Of a stretch of 64,000 nucleotides of DNA, positions 50,149-58,047 are shown in pieces. This DNA is from Thermoanaerobaculia bacterium. GTDB taxonomy: Bacteria > Acidobacteriota > Thermoanaerobaculia > Gp7-AA8. The position numbers were made by a program, and so were the translations under genes. Every line of letters starts with the position of its first letter. Position 1 is the first letter of the stretch. The notes under the pieces are model-generated. The model saw only the letters and a list, made by a program, of their open reading frames with translations, did no database searches and was not told the origin of the DNA. Where the stretch lies: assembly GCA_017883205.1 (NCBI GenBank), contig JADGNZ010000029.1, forward strand, positions 1 through 64,000, written 5' to 3'.

Positions 50149-51903
50149 ATGCTGAGTGTTGCATTGCGGTCGCGTCGCTTCTTCCCCGTCGCTCTGCTCT
50201 TCCTTACAACGAATTCCTTCGCCCAGCTCTCCGCGGGCGGCGCCGCGAATGCCATTCCGCAGCAGGAGTTGATCAAGATCAGCGGCGCGGTTAACGCGCG
50301 CACTGGCGACGAGGTTCACGGTGTCGTCACGGCCACGATCGAGAACGGCTGGCACATCAACTCCAACAAGCCGCTCGACGACTTCGTCATCCCCAGCGCG
50401 CTTGTGCTCGACGGAACGACCGCCGACCTCGTGTCTGCCGAATACCCGCCGCACACGGTTCGCGGATTCACGTTCAGCGGTGGCCAGAAGCTCGCCGTCT
50501 ACGAAGGAACGATCCGCATCCCCTTCACCGCGAAGTTGAAAAGCGGCGCGACGTCGATCAAAGGCAAACTGCACTACCAGGCCTGCAACGACAACGTCTG
50601 CCTCCCGCCGCGGGACGCCGAGGTGACGATCGATGCGGCCGTTGTTGCTGCGACCAACACCGCACCCGCGGCATCACCGGCTTCTTCAAACTTCGCGCCC
50701 CTCTCCGCCGCCCCGAAAGGTGGCGCACCGGTCGCGAACGACCAGCTTTCCGCGGCCTACGCCGCGCACGGCCTGCCGTTGGCGCTCCTCATCCTCTTCA
50801 TCGGCGGCCTGGCGCTGAACCTGACCCCGTGCGTCTTTCCAATGATCCCGATCACCGTCGGCTTCTTCGCCATGCAGAGTGACGGACGGCGTTCGCGCCG
50901 GTTCGCACTTTCGCTGGCGTATGTCATCGGCATCGTCATCACCTACTCGGCCCTCGGCGTCTTCGCGGCGCTCAGCGGCCGGATGTTCGGTTCATGGCTG
51001 CAGTCGCCGGCCGTGCTGATCGGCTTTGCCGTACTGATGCTCGTCCTGGCGTCGTCGATGTTCGGCGCCTGGGAGTTTCGCGTGCCGCAGTTCATCACCA
51101 GCCGCTCGGCGGGCAAGGCCGGTCTTGCGGGCGCGCTGACGATGGGACTCTTCGTCGGGATCGTTGCCGCGCCGTGCGTCGGACCTGTGGTGGTCGCGCT
51201 CTTCACGCTGGTGGCGGCGATCGCGAAGCCGGTCATCGGACTGGCCATGTTCGCGTCTCTCGGATTTGGACTTGGCTTTCCCTATCTCATCGCGCTCAAC
51301 GTTTTCCCGAAACCGGGCGAGTGGATGGTGCAGGTCAAGAAGGCGATGGGCTTCGTCCTCATCGCCATGGCCTTCTACTTCTTGCGCGCGGTCGTCGGCG
51401 AGACAGCCTTCCACGCCGGCGTCGCTGCCAGCCTGCTGATCGGCGCGGTGTTTCTCTTCGCAAGCCGAGGACCGAGGGGAAGAGCGATGCGGCTGGCGTG
51501 TGCGACATTGTTGCTGATCGCCGGGATCTTTTTCGCCATTCCGGCACGCAAAGGTGCGGAAGTGCAGTGGCAGAAATACGACGCGACGGCCGTCACCGCA
51601 GCGAAGGGCAAGCCGGTCATCATCGACTTCTTCGCGACGTGGTGCATCCCGTGTAAGGAGCTGGACGAGAAGACGTTCAGCGACGCGCGCGTAGCGCGTG
51701 ACCTCGACCGCTTCACTCGCGTCAAAGCGGACCTTACGAACGCTGAGGATCCGGTGGTGAAGGAGCTGACGAAGCGCTACGCCATCGTGGGCGTGCCGAC
51801 GGTGGTCTTCATCGATTCGTCGGGACACGAGCAGCCGCAATCGCGTCTGACTGGTTTCGAGAGTGCGGAGCAGTTCCTCGCCCGGACGCAGCAGGTCAAG
51901 TGA
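50149..51903 (+). CDS. dsbD: thiol:disulfide interchange protein DsbD
   Basis: 584 residues, all three modules in order: signal peptide and periplasmic alpha domain (~25-170) with LHYQACNDNVCLPP; eight-helix membrane core with NLTPCVFPMIP and APCVGPVVV cysteines; C-terminal thioredoxin gamma domain with FFATWCIPCKELDEKTF. It passes electrons from cytoplasmic thioredoxin to the periplasm. The start ATG 50149 lies in a short TTGAATGCTGAGTGTTG repeat-like stretch with no ribosome site, so translation may be coupled to the upstream gene. Its stop overlaps the next GTG. Confidence 0.93.
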   Translation: MLSVALRSRRFFPVALLFLTTNSFAQLSAGGAANAIPQQELIKISGAVNARTGDEVHGVVTATIENGWHINSNKPLDDFVIPSALVLDGTTADLVSAEYPPHTVRGFTFSGGQKLAVYEGTIRIPFTAKLKSGATSIKGKLHYQACNDNVCLPPRDAEVTIDAAVVAATNTAPAASPASSNFAPLSAAPKGGAPVANDQLSAAYAAHGLPLALLILFIGGLALNLTPCVFPMIPITVGFFAMQSDGRRSRRFALSLAYVIGIVITYSALGVFAALSGRMFGSWLQSPAVLIGFAVLMLVLASSMFGAWEFRVPQFITSRSAGKAGLAGALTMGLFVGIVAAPCVGPVVVALFTLVAAIAKPVIGLAMFASLGFGLGFPYLIALNVFPKPGEWMVQVKKAMGFVLIAMAFYFLRAVVGETAFHAGVAASLLIGAVFLFASRGPRGRAMRLACATLLLIAGIFFAIPARKGAEVQWQKYDATAVTAAKGKPVIIDFFATWCIPCKELDEKTFSDARVARDLDRFTRVKADLTNAEDPVVKELTKRYAIVGVPTVVFIDSSGHEQPQSRLTGFESAEQFLARTQQVK

Positions 51904-52505
51904 CGATTCTTTCGATCGAGGCGGTCACACGCGTTCGCGAGCGCATCGCCTGCGCGCACGATCTCGCCAACGCGCGCTTCCGCGAAGCCTTCGCAGCGGG
52001 GCCGCTCGCGCCGATGGCACACATGGCCATGCAGGCCGCGGCGCTGGTCGAGTGCGCGGCCGGACTGCGCGTTCGCGGAGAAATCCGCTACGACGTGATC
52101 GGCGACGAGAGCACGCCGTACATCGCCGGCTCGCGCGACGTTCCGATCTACGAGGCCTTCGACGTCGACAGGAATGCGGAGGCGGTCTTCGAGTACTGGC
52201 TCGTCATCAGCGACATTGTCGGCGCGACCTCGTGGCGCATGACGCGGCTGGTCGCAACCGCTGACGAATACGACGCTGCGCTGATGCGGATGCAGTCCCC
52301 GCAGATCGTTCGCGCGCTGATCGTCACGCATCTGCCCTCAGTCGATGTGCGCGACGACGGCACGGCCTTCCTCGAAGCGACGGTCTACACGCGCGCCGAA
52401 GAGGAGCGGGTCGAGCGGCGCCAACTGCTGCTCGATGTGCACAACGAGTTTCACTACCACGGCCGCGAGCTCGTCGCCGAGGGACGTGGTGGTGTGCGGA
52501 TCTAG
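51900..52505 (+). CDS. hypothetical protein coupled to dsbD
   Basis: 201 residues; the GTG overlaps the dsbD stop by 4 nt. No signal peptide. A helical N-terminal third (VRERIACAHDLANARFREAF) precedes strands (IRYDVIGDESTPYIAG, RDVPIYEAFDVDRN), and the C-terminus ends EFHYHGRELVAEGRGGVRI. No family is recognised. Coupled translation suggests a link to redox or export; this is context only. Confidence 0.65.
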   Translation: MTILSIEAVTRVRERIACAHDLANARFREAFAAGPLAPMAHMAMQAAALVECAAGLRVRGEIRYDVIGDESTPYIAGSRDVPIYEAFDVDRNAEAVFEYWLVISDIVGATSWRMTRLVATADEYDAALMRMQSPQIVRALIVTHLPSVDVRDDGTAFLEATVYTRAEEERVERRQLLLDVHNEFHYHGRELVAEGRGGVRI

Positions 52506-52522
52506 ACCGGCGCAGGCGTTTC

Positions 52523-53269
52523 TTAAGCCCGCAACACCCCGCTCAGGATCTCGTACGATTTCAACTCGTGCCCGAGGAAATTGCGCCGGAAGAACGCCGC
52601 CAGCGAGCGGACCTCGAACAGCACATCCGCGGCAATTTCACTCGCCGCGATCTCGCCAACCGGAGTGCGCATGATTGCGTCGAGCGCCGCGGCGACGTCG
52701 TTGGCGATCACCTGCGCATCGACGGGCGCGCAGTTCGGGCAGACGAATCCATGCGCATGCGCATCGAACCGCAATGGCCGCCCGAGCGGCTCGTCGCAGA
52801 CGTTGCAGTTGCGTAGCGACGGCAGGATTCCCGCCAGCCGCAACGTCCACACTTCAGCGTACGCCACGACATGCAGCGGTGACGCCCCCGCCAGCAGCGC
52901 CTCGGTCGTGCGATCGAGCAGCCGGTAGATTAGCTCCGCCGGATCGCCCGACTGCGCGAACGTATCGACCGTCTCGGCGAGATACGAAGCCGCAACGCTC
53001 GCCGCAAGATTCTGCTGCGCCGGAAAGAGCGATCGGATCAGATCGACCGACTCGATCCGCACCACCTCATCGTTCTCGCGCTCGACGTAACCGATGCGCA
53101 CTTTCGCCAGCGGCTCGAGCGAAGCCCCGAACCGCGTCCGCATCGACCGCGCGCCGTACGCGTATCCCTTCACCTTCCCATGGTCCGGCGTGAGAAACAC
53201 GACCAGCTTGTCGCGCTCGCGAGCCGGGAAGGTGTGCAGGATGATCGCTTCGGTGCGTTGAGGCCGCAT
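52523..53269 (-). CDS. recO: DNA repair protein RecO
   Basis: 248 residues. N-terminal OB fold (EAIILHTFPARERDKLVVFL, KVKGYAYGARSMRTRFG) and a helical C-terminal domain with a Cys4 zinc motif (CNVCDEPLG ... CPNCAP near 160-180). RecO helps load RecA on SSB-coated DNA. Length is normal. The ATG is preceded by TACTCT 8 nt upstream, again a leaderless layout. Confidence 0.92.
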   Translation of the reverse strand: MRPQRTEAIILHTFPARERDKLVVFLTPDHGKVKGYAYGARSMRTRFGASLEPLAKVRIGYVERENDEVVRIESVDLIRSLFPAQQNLAASVAASYLAETVDTFAQSGDPAELIYRLLDRTTEALLAGASPLHVVAYAEVWTLRLAGILPSLRNCNVCDEPLGRPLRFDAHAHGFVCPNCAPVDAQVIANDVAAALDAIMRTPVGEIAASEIAADVLFEVRSLAAFFRRNFLGHELKSYEILSGVLRA

Positions 53270-53277
53270 CGCGGAGG

Positions 53278-53283
53278 AGAGTA
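53278..53283 (-). promoter_or_regulatory. -10 element of recO
   Basis: TACTCT on the minus strand, 8 nt before the ATG; identical to the -10 of the trp leader. Confidence 0.45.
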
Positions 53284-53328
53284 CATTGGATGGAAGCAGA
53301 GCGTGTTCGATGGACGCTGCTCTGCGGA

Positions 53329-53952
53329 TTACTCCAACCGTGCACTCCGGATGTAATCGAGCCGCGGGAACTCGCGATTGAGCCAGGCGTTGCCGCCGCC
53401 GAAGAGCGCGTCCTGATGGCCGGCGCGCATTCCGCCGCCGGATGTTTCGCCATAGCCGGAGTAGAGGCGGTCGGCGACGTCCATGCCGGAGATGACGGCG
53501 CCGAAGGGCGCGAAGCCCTGGGCATTAAACGGACGGTTGTCGGCGAGGTTGATGAAGATCTGCGTCGCGCGGGTGTTCGCGGTCGTGAAGGCATAGGCGA
53601 CGGCGCCGCGCGTATTCGACTGCTGCGGAGGATCATCGGGCAGCGTCGCCAGGTGCCAGGCTTGGGCAACCCGAGGATCGCCGGGGATGCCGAATTGGAC
53701 GAAGACGCCCTGGCGCACGCGGAAGAATCGCTGGCCATCGAAGAAGTGGTGCATTACGAGATTGTAAAAACGGTCCGCGCCGAGCGGTGCCCAACTGCGA
53801 TGCACTTCGACGACGAAGTCGCCCTGGCTCGTGGCAAAGCGGACTCGAAAGTGCTCGGGTGCGCGTGCGTTCAAGCGGGGATCGTGCGGATCAAGCAGCA
53901 GGGGAGCGCAGGCGGCGAGCAGGTAGGTGAGGATGTAGATGCAACGGCGCAT
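53329..53952 (-). CDS. exported cyclophilin-type peptidylprolyl isomerase
   Basis: 207 residues with a short signal and possible lipobox (ILTYLLAAC, Cys16). The cyclophilin core reads FATSQGDFVVEV, RFYNLVMHHFFDGQRFFRVRQGVFVQFG, TQIFINLADN and FGAVISGMDVAD. The catalytic Arg of FFRV is present; the usual His before it (FHR) is Phe. It catalyses prolyl cis-trans change in envelope proteins. ATG 53952 is chosen over 53961 because GGAGA lies at the right distance. Confidence 0.88.
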   Translation of the reverse strand: MRRCIYILTYLLAACAPLLLDPHDPRLNARAPEHFRVRFATSQGDFVVEVHRSWAPLGADRFYNLVMHHFFDGQRFFRVRQGVFVQFGIPGDPRVAQAWHLATLPDDPPQQSNTRGAVAYAFTTANTRATQIFINLADNRPFNAQGFAPFGAVISGMDVADRLYSGYGETSGGGMRAGHQDALFGGGNAWLNREFPRLDYIRSARLE

Positions 53953-53997
53953 GGCTGTCATTCTCCGATATCCGGCGACAGTGGAGAGTGGAGAGAC

Positions 53998-54057
53998 TAG
54001 AGATCAGAGATCAGGATCCTGCTACCGACCTCTGATCGCTGATTCTCTGATCTCTCG
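53998..54057. repeat. GATCAGAGATCAGG palindrome (family D)
   Basis: AGAGATCAGAGATCAGGA faces CTCTGATCGCTGATTCTCTG. It separates the divergent cyclophilin gene from the aro/trp promoter. Confidence 0.7.
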
Positions 54058-54061
54058 CATA

Positions 54062-54090
54062 TTGACACCTTCCTTCGTCGCCGTTACTCT
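54062..54090 (+). promoter_or_regulatory. promoter of the aroD-aroE/trpE operon
   Basis: Perfect -35 TTGACA (54062-54067), 17-nt spacer, -10 TACTCT (54085-54090). The predicted start of transcription is near 54097, only a few bases before the leader peptide ATG. Confidence 0.7.
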
Positions 54091-54099
54091 CGCACTTCG

Positions 54100-54141
54100 A
54101 TGAACGCGTCTCGCACCTCGTGGTGGTTCCTCCGCAGCTAG
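54100..54141 (+). CDS. Trp leader peptide MNASRTSWWFLRS
   Basis: Thirteen codons and a TAG. Two adjacent Trp codons (TGG at 54121-54126) are followed by Phe. Single Trp codons are rare and tandem ones rarer, so this is a strong attenuation signal upstream of trpE. It has no ribosome site, but the start of transcription predicted from TTGACA/TACTCT lies about 3 nt before its ATG, so it would be translated from a leaderless mRNA, as described for trpL in rhizobia and streptomycetes. Confidence 0.72.
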   Translation: MNASRTSWWFLRS

Positions 54142-54180
54142 CGGGCAGCGCGCATGCGCCCCGCGTTTGGGAAGGGGCGC
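54141..54180 (+). promoter_or_regulatory. mutually exclusive attenuator stems
   Basis: GCGGG (54141-54145) can pair with CCCGC (54160-54164), while GCGCCCC (54156-54162) can pair with GGGGCGC (54174-54180); both cannot form together. A ribosome stalled at the Trp codons leaves the first free. How this connects to the terminator-like stem below is not resolved. Confidence 0.5.
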
Positions 54181-54202
54181 GAAAAATCTGACGGTTTCAG
54201 CC

Positions 54203-54244
54203 AACCTCTTCTCGAAAGAAAAATCCGAGTAGAGGTTTTGTTTG
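54203..54244 (+). terminator. attenuator terminator-like stem before aroD-aroE
   Basis: AACCTCT, a T-T mismatch, CTCG, an 11-nt loop, CGAG, T, AGAGGTT, then TTGTTTG: a stem of 7 + 4 bp followed by a T-rich run directly before the ATG at 54245. The right arm contains AGAGG, the ribosome site, so translation could be hidden too. Confidence 0.6.
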
Positions 54245-55528
54245 ATGAAGCTGGCCGTTACGATCTTCGAAGAAACGCCCGAGCGCGCGATTGACGCGAT
54301 CCGTGCGTTGGACAGCGATCACGACGCGATCGAGCTACGCGCCGATGCGTTCGGTGGGCGAGTGGTCGATTGGCCGGCCGTGCGCGCGGCGACGACCAGG
54401 CCGGTCATCGCCACGAATCGCGGCCGAGGACATGTCGATGTGGATGCCACGCTTGCCGCCGGAATCGACTTCATGGATGTCGAGTGGGGCGGCGTGATTC
54501 CGAACGTTCATCGCGACCGGATCGTCCTTTCGCATCACGATTACGACGGGATGCCGGATGTCGAGTCGCTCGTGCCGGCGATGCGCACCGCGGGTTGCGC
54601 GCAGGTGAAGGTGGCTGTGACGCCGCGGGATTTCGCCGATAACGCGCGGCTGCTCGCTTTGCTCGACGGGAGATCCGATCTCACAGTCATCGGGATGGGC
54701 GGCCGCGGGCTGTACGCGCGCATCCTTGCGCCGTTCTTCGGATCGGCAATGCAGTTCGTCAGCGTCGATGAGGCGCATTCGGCAGCTCCCGGGCAATTGA
54801 CGCTCGATCGGGCCCTGGCGATTTACGGACCTCATCGCCAGACCCTCCGGGCCGATACGATCTTCGCCATCACCGGCAATCCCGCGGCACACAGCGGATC
54901 ACCGGCCATTCACAACACTATCTTTCGCGAGCGCGGCGTCGCTGCGGCGTATGCGATCTTCGAAACGGAGAACTTCCTCGACATTGCGGGGCCGTTCGCC
55001 CGAGGAGAGCGATTTGCGCCGAAGGGGCTGTCGGTTACCGCGCCATTCAAGGAAGAAGCACTGGCGTTCGCGCAGCGCACTGGCGCGGAGATCGCGCCGA
55101 ACGCGCTCGAAGCGGGCGCGGTCAATACGCTTGTTCGCATCGGCGGTCGGATCGTCGCTGACAACACGGACGTCGACGGCTTCGCCGCGCTCATTAGCAA
55201 AGTGAACGCGCGCAGCGCTGCGGTGATCGGCGCCGGCGGCACCGCGCGTGCGGCGCTCGTTTCCCTTCGCCGGGCCGGAATCGCCGCGACCGTCTTCAAC
55301 CGGACAACGGGCAAGCTCGACGCTCGGCCGCTCGACGCGTTGTCGTCGTGGCGCGGCGATCTCATCATCAACACGTTGCCGGGAAACGTTGCCATCGCGC
55401 TGCCGCCTGCCGGTACCATCATCGAAGCGGCTTATGGCGGCGAATCGCGAGCAACCTTCACCGGACTCGATCTTCTTCGCGCACAGGCTGTGCGTCAAAA
55501 CGAGCTCTTTCTCGAGGCATGCAAATGA
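54245..55528 (+). CDS. fused 3-dehydroquinate dehydratase (type I) / shikimate dehydrogenase
   Basis: 427 residues catalysing two consecutive shikimate steps. AroD part (~1-205): catalytic His in LSHHDYDGMP and Schiff-base Lys in AQVKVAVTP. AroE part (~210-427): AITGNPAAHSGSPAIHN, catalytic Lys in GLSVTAPFKEEAL, Asp in NTDVDGFAAL, NADP loop GAGGTARAAL and the final LRAQAVRQNELF. The fusion is known from plants, Chlamydia and some bacteria. ATG 54245 follows an attenuator. The stop overlaps the trpE ATG by 4 nt. Confidence 0.94.
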   Translation: MKLAVTIFEETPERAIDAIRALDSDHDAIELRADAFGGRVVDWPAVRAATTRPVIATNRGRGHVDVDATLAAGIDFMDVEWGGVIPNVHRDRIVLSHHDYDGMPDVESLVPAMRTAGCAQVKVAVTPRDFADNARLLALLDGRSDLTVIGMGGRGLYARILAPFFGSAMQFVSVDEAHSAAPGQLTLDRALAIYGPHRQTLRADTIFAITGNPAAHSGSPAIHNTIFRERGVAAAYAIFETENFLDIAGPFARGERFAPKGLSVTAPFKEEALAFAQRTGAEIAPNALEAGAVNTLVRIGGRIVADNTDVDGFAALISKVNARSAAVIGAGGTARAALVSLRRAGIAATVFNRTTGKLDARPLDALSSWRGDLIINTLPGNVAIALPPAGTIIEAAYGGESRATFTGLDLLRAQAVRQNELFLEACK

Positions 55529-56946
55529 ATCTGGATGATCTTCGCAAGGATTACGACATCGTTCCCGTCGCGCGTGAGCTGAGCGCCGACGCCATTACGC
55601 CGGTAGCAGCCTTCGCGGCGCTCTCCGGCGATGGCGAGGCGTTTCTGTTCGAGAGCGTCGAGCGGGGAGCGAACGTCGGCCGTTACTCGTTCGTCGGCTT
55701 CGACCGCCGGCGCAGTCTTCGTTTCGACGCCACCACACCCGAATCTGCCCGTGTTCTCGATGAAGAGCTGCGGCCGCTACGCGTCTATCGCGAAGAGGAC
55801 TTCCCCCCGTTCTTCGGCGGCGCGGTCGGGTTCTTCGGCTACGGTGTGGCCGGCTGGACCGAGCGCATTCCCGACACGCATCCGAACGACAGCGGCATCC
55901 CCGATGCGCGGCTGCTCTTCTTCGACAACGTCGTCGTCTTCGATCACGTGAAGCAGCGCCTCCACGTCATCGCCAATCTCTTCACGTCCGATGCGCATGC
56001 GTCGTTCGAAGAGGCCAATGCTCGTCTCGACCGCGCCATCGAGCGGTTGCGCGCCGCGCGTGTCGAGTTGCTCGCATTCCCCGAGCACATCGCCGACGTC
56101 GCCTTCACGCCGAACATCCCGCGTCCCGATTTCGAAGGGGTGGTGCGCGCGGCGAAGGAAGAGATCACAGCCGGCGAAGTTTTTCAGATCGTCCTGTCGC
56201 AGAGCTGGAGCGCGGAGTTTCCGGAATCGGAGGCGTTGACGCTGTATCGCGTGCTGCGCTCGGTCAATCCGTCGCCGTACATGTTCCTGTTGCGCACGCC
56301 GGAGTGCACGCTCGTCGGCGCGTCGCCGGAAATGCTCGTGCGCGTCGACGGCACGCGAGCGGAGACGCGCCCGATCGCCGGAACGCGCCCGCGCGGCGCG
56401 ACCGAGGAGGAGGATGCGGAGTTGGAGCGCGCGCTCGTGGCCGATCCGAAAGAGCAGGCCGAACACCTCATGCTCGTCGACCTCGGCCGCAACGACCTCG
56501 GGCGTGTCTGCGTCAGCGGATCGGTCTCGGTCTCCGACTTCTGCCACATCGAGCGCTACAGCCACGTCATGCACCTCGTCACGAACGTCGAGGGAACGCT
56601 ACGCGACGACCGCAGTCCCGTCGATCTCTTCCTCTCCTGCTTCCCGGCCGGCACGCTCACCGGCGCGCCGAAGATCCGGGCCATGGAGCTCATCGACGCG
56701 CACGAGACCACGCGCCGTGGCCCGTACGGCGGTGCCGTCGCCTACTTCGGATTCAGCGGCAACATGGATAGCTGTATCACCATCCGCACGATCGTCCTCG
56801 CCAACGGCAAAGCATCGGTGCAAGCCGGCGCCGGCATCGTCTACGACTCCGATCCCGCGCACGAGTACGAGGAAACGATGAGCAAGTCCGCCGCGCTGAA
56901 GCTGGCCATCAGGATCGCGACGACCGTTTTGAACAAGCCAACGTAG
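55525..56946 (+). CDS. trpE: anthranilate synthase component I
   Basis: 473 residues. Chorismate-binding fold with the N-terminal Trp feedback motif as LFESVERG (LLES class), then PIAGTRPRG, DLGRNDLGRVC, the signature FPAGTLTGAPKIRAME and AGAGIVYDSDP. First committed step of tryptophan synthesis from chorismate. ATG 55525 overlaps the aroD-aroE stop (ATGA) with GAGG upstream. No trpG or other trp genes follow; the glutaminase subunit must come from elsewhere. Confidence 0.94.
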   Translation: MNLDDLRKDYDIVPVARELSADAITPVAAFAALSGDGEAFLFESVERGANVGRYSFVGFDRRRSLRFDATTPESARVLDEELRPLRVYREEDFPPFFGGAVGFFGYGVAGWTERIPDTHPNDSGIPDARLLFFDNVVVFDHVKQRLHVIANLFTSDAHASFEEANARLDRAIERLRAARVELLAFPEHIADVAFTPNIPRPDFEGVVRAAKEEITAGEVFQIVLSQSWSAEFPESEALTLYRVLRSVNPSPYMFLLRTPECTLVGASPEMLVRVDGTRAETRPIAGTRPRGATEEEDAELERALVADPKEQAEHLMLVDLGRNDLGRVCVSGSVSVSDFCHIERYSHVMHLVTNVEGTLRDDRSPVDLFLSCFPAGTLTGAPKIRAMELIDAHETTRRGPYGGAVAYFGFSGNMDSCITIRTIVLANGKASVQAGAGIVYDSDPAHEYEETMSKSAALKLAIRIATTVLNKPT

Positions 56947-56990
56947 CGCCGGCCGCTGGCCGGCTGGACCGCCGCCGGCCCGGCGGCGAC
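56944..56990. repeat. family H palindrome after trpE
   Basis: GTAGCGCCGGCCGCTGGCC... nearly identical to the copy inside pbpC at 46141-46187. The first bases include the trpE stop. Confidence 0.65.
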
Positions 56991-57017
56991 TCTTCGCAGC
57001 TTACGGAATGCGCCCGA

Positions 57018-57023
57018 TAGAAT
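57018..57023 (+). promoter_or_regulatory. -10 element of the DDAH gene
   Basis: TAGAAT ends 9 nt before the ATG at 57033; no ribosome site. Confidence 0.5.
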
Positions 57024-57032
57024 GCCCGCACC

Positions 57033-57797
57033 ATGCTCGTCGCACTGACCCGTGCCGTCCCGCAGTCGATCAGCCGCTGCGAACTGACGCACCTCGATCG
57101 CAACCCGATCGACATTGAGCTCGCGAGGACGCAGCATCACGCGTATGAAGCCGCGCTATCCGACGCCGGTTGCAGAATCGAGCGTCTGCCCGCCGCAGAC
57201 GAGCTCCCTGACTCCGTCTTTGTCGAAGACACGGCGATCGTGCTCGACGAAGTCGCGATCATCACGCGTCCGGGCGCAGAGTCGCGACGGCCGGAGACAC
57301 CATCCGTCGCCGCAGTACTGCGCAAATACCGCGAGCTGATCTTCATCGAGTCACCGGCAATTCTCGACGGCGGCGACGTGCTGCGCATCGGCCGAAAGGT
57401 TTTCGTCGGTCAATCCACCAGAACGAATGCGGAAGGCTTTCGGCAACTGTCGGCCGCACTCATCCCGTTCGGCTATTCCGTGCAAGCCGTCACCCCTCGG
57501 GGATGCCTTCATCTCAAATCGGCCGTGACCGCGTTTTCCGACGATGGCGTGGTCATCAACCCGGAGTGGGTCGATGCATCGACGTTCAAAGGGATGCAGC
57601 TCATCACCGTCGATCCCTCCGAGTCCTCCGCCGCGAATGTCCTTCGCGTTCGCGACGTCGTGCTATGCGCGGCGTCTTTTCCGCGAACCGCACAACGTCT
57701 TCGCGGTGCGGGCGTGAACGTGACGATGGTCGACGCGTCGGAGCTGGCGAAGGCGGAAGGCGCGCTGACTTGTTGCAGTGTCATTGTGGTGAGCTGA
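57033..57797 (+). CDS. dimethylargininase (DDAH)-like hydrolase
   Basis: 254 residues of the guanidino-group modifying (pentein) fold. Catalytic residues in family positions: acid in SVFVEDTAIV, His in PRGCLHLKSAV, Cys near the C-terminus in GALTCCSVIV. DDAH splits methylated arginine to citrulline and methylamine; related enzymes act on free arginine or agmatine, so substrate is a prediction. Alone, with leaderless promoter. Confidence 0.88.
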   Translation: MLVALTRAVPQSISRCELTHLDRNPIDIELARTQHHAYEAALSDAGCRIERLPAADELPDSVFVEDTAIVLDEVAIITRPGAESRRPETPSVAAVLRKYRELIFIESPAILDGGDVLRIGRKVFVGQSTRTNAEGFRQLSAALIPFGYSVQAVTPRGCLHLKSAVTAFSDDGVVINPEWVDASTFKGMQLITVDPSESSAANVLRVRDVVLCAASFPRTAQRLRGAGVNVTMVDASELAKAEGALTCCSVIVVS

Positions 57798-57809
57798 AAG
57801 GCGGAGACC

Positions 57810-57838
57810 GTTTCACGCGGAGACGCGGAGAACGCGAA
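57810..57838. repeat. half copy of palindrome family B
   Basis: TTTCACGCGGAGACGCGGAG without its facing arm, just after the DDAH gene. Confidence 0.6.
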
Positions 57839-57844
57839 GGTGGT

Positions 57845-57895
57845 TTGATCAGCGCTCGGCTTTTCGCGCTGAACGCGCAGCTCGCACTGTTCTGA
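57845..57895 (+). pseudogene. orphan gene tail encoding LNAQLALF
   Basis: The last codons before a TGA at 57893-57895 read ISARLFALNAQLALF, matching the C-terminus (ALNTQLALF) of the MBL-fold protein at 12466-12492. Upstream it is cut off by the half palindrome at 57810-57838. Probably the 3' end of a lost gene with a clamp-binding tail. Confidence 0.4.
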
Positions 57896-57901
57896 GTTTT
57901 C

Positions 57902-58005
57902 GAAAGCGGTGGCTGCGCCACGCGCACTCCAAAGCGCTTCGCGCAAAACGTTGGCAGCATTTCGCGCGAAGCGCTGTGGACTGCGGTGGCGCAGCCACCG
58001 CTTTC
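57902..58005. repeat. nested palindrome (AAAGCGGTGGCTGCGCCAC)
   Basis: GAAAGCGGTGGCTGCGCCAC (57902-57921) faces GTGGCGCAGCCACCGCTTTC (57986-58005), a perfect 20-bp arm; inside, AGCGCTTCGCGC faces GCGCGAAGCGCT. Confidence 0.75.
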
Positions 58006-58047
58006 ATCACTCGCAAGGTGCCCGAACCCTGTTCCATCTACGAACAC

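Noticed and set aside
54156-54180. GCGCCCC/GGGGCGC stem as a complete rho-independent terminator
   Set aside because: No T-run follows it; it is kept only as part of the attenuator, and the T-rich stem at 54203-54244 is the better terminator.
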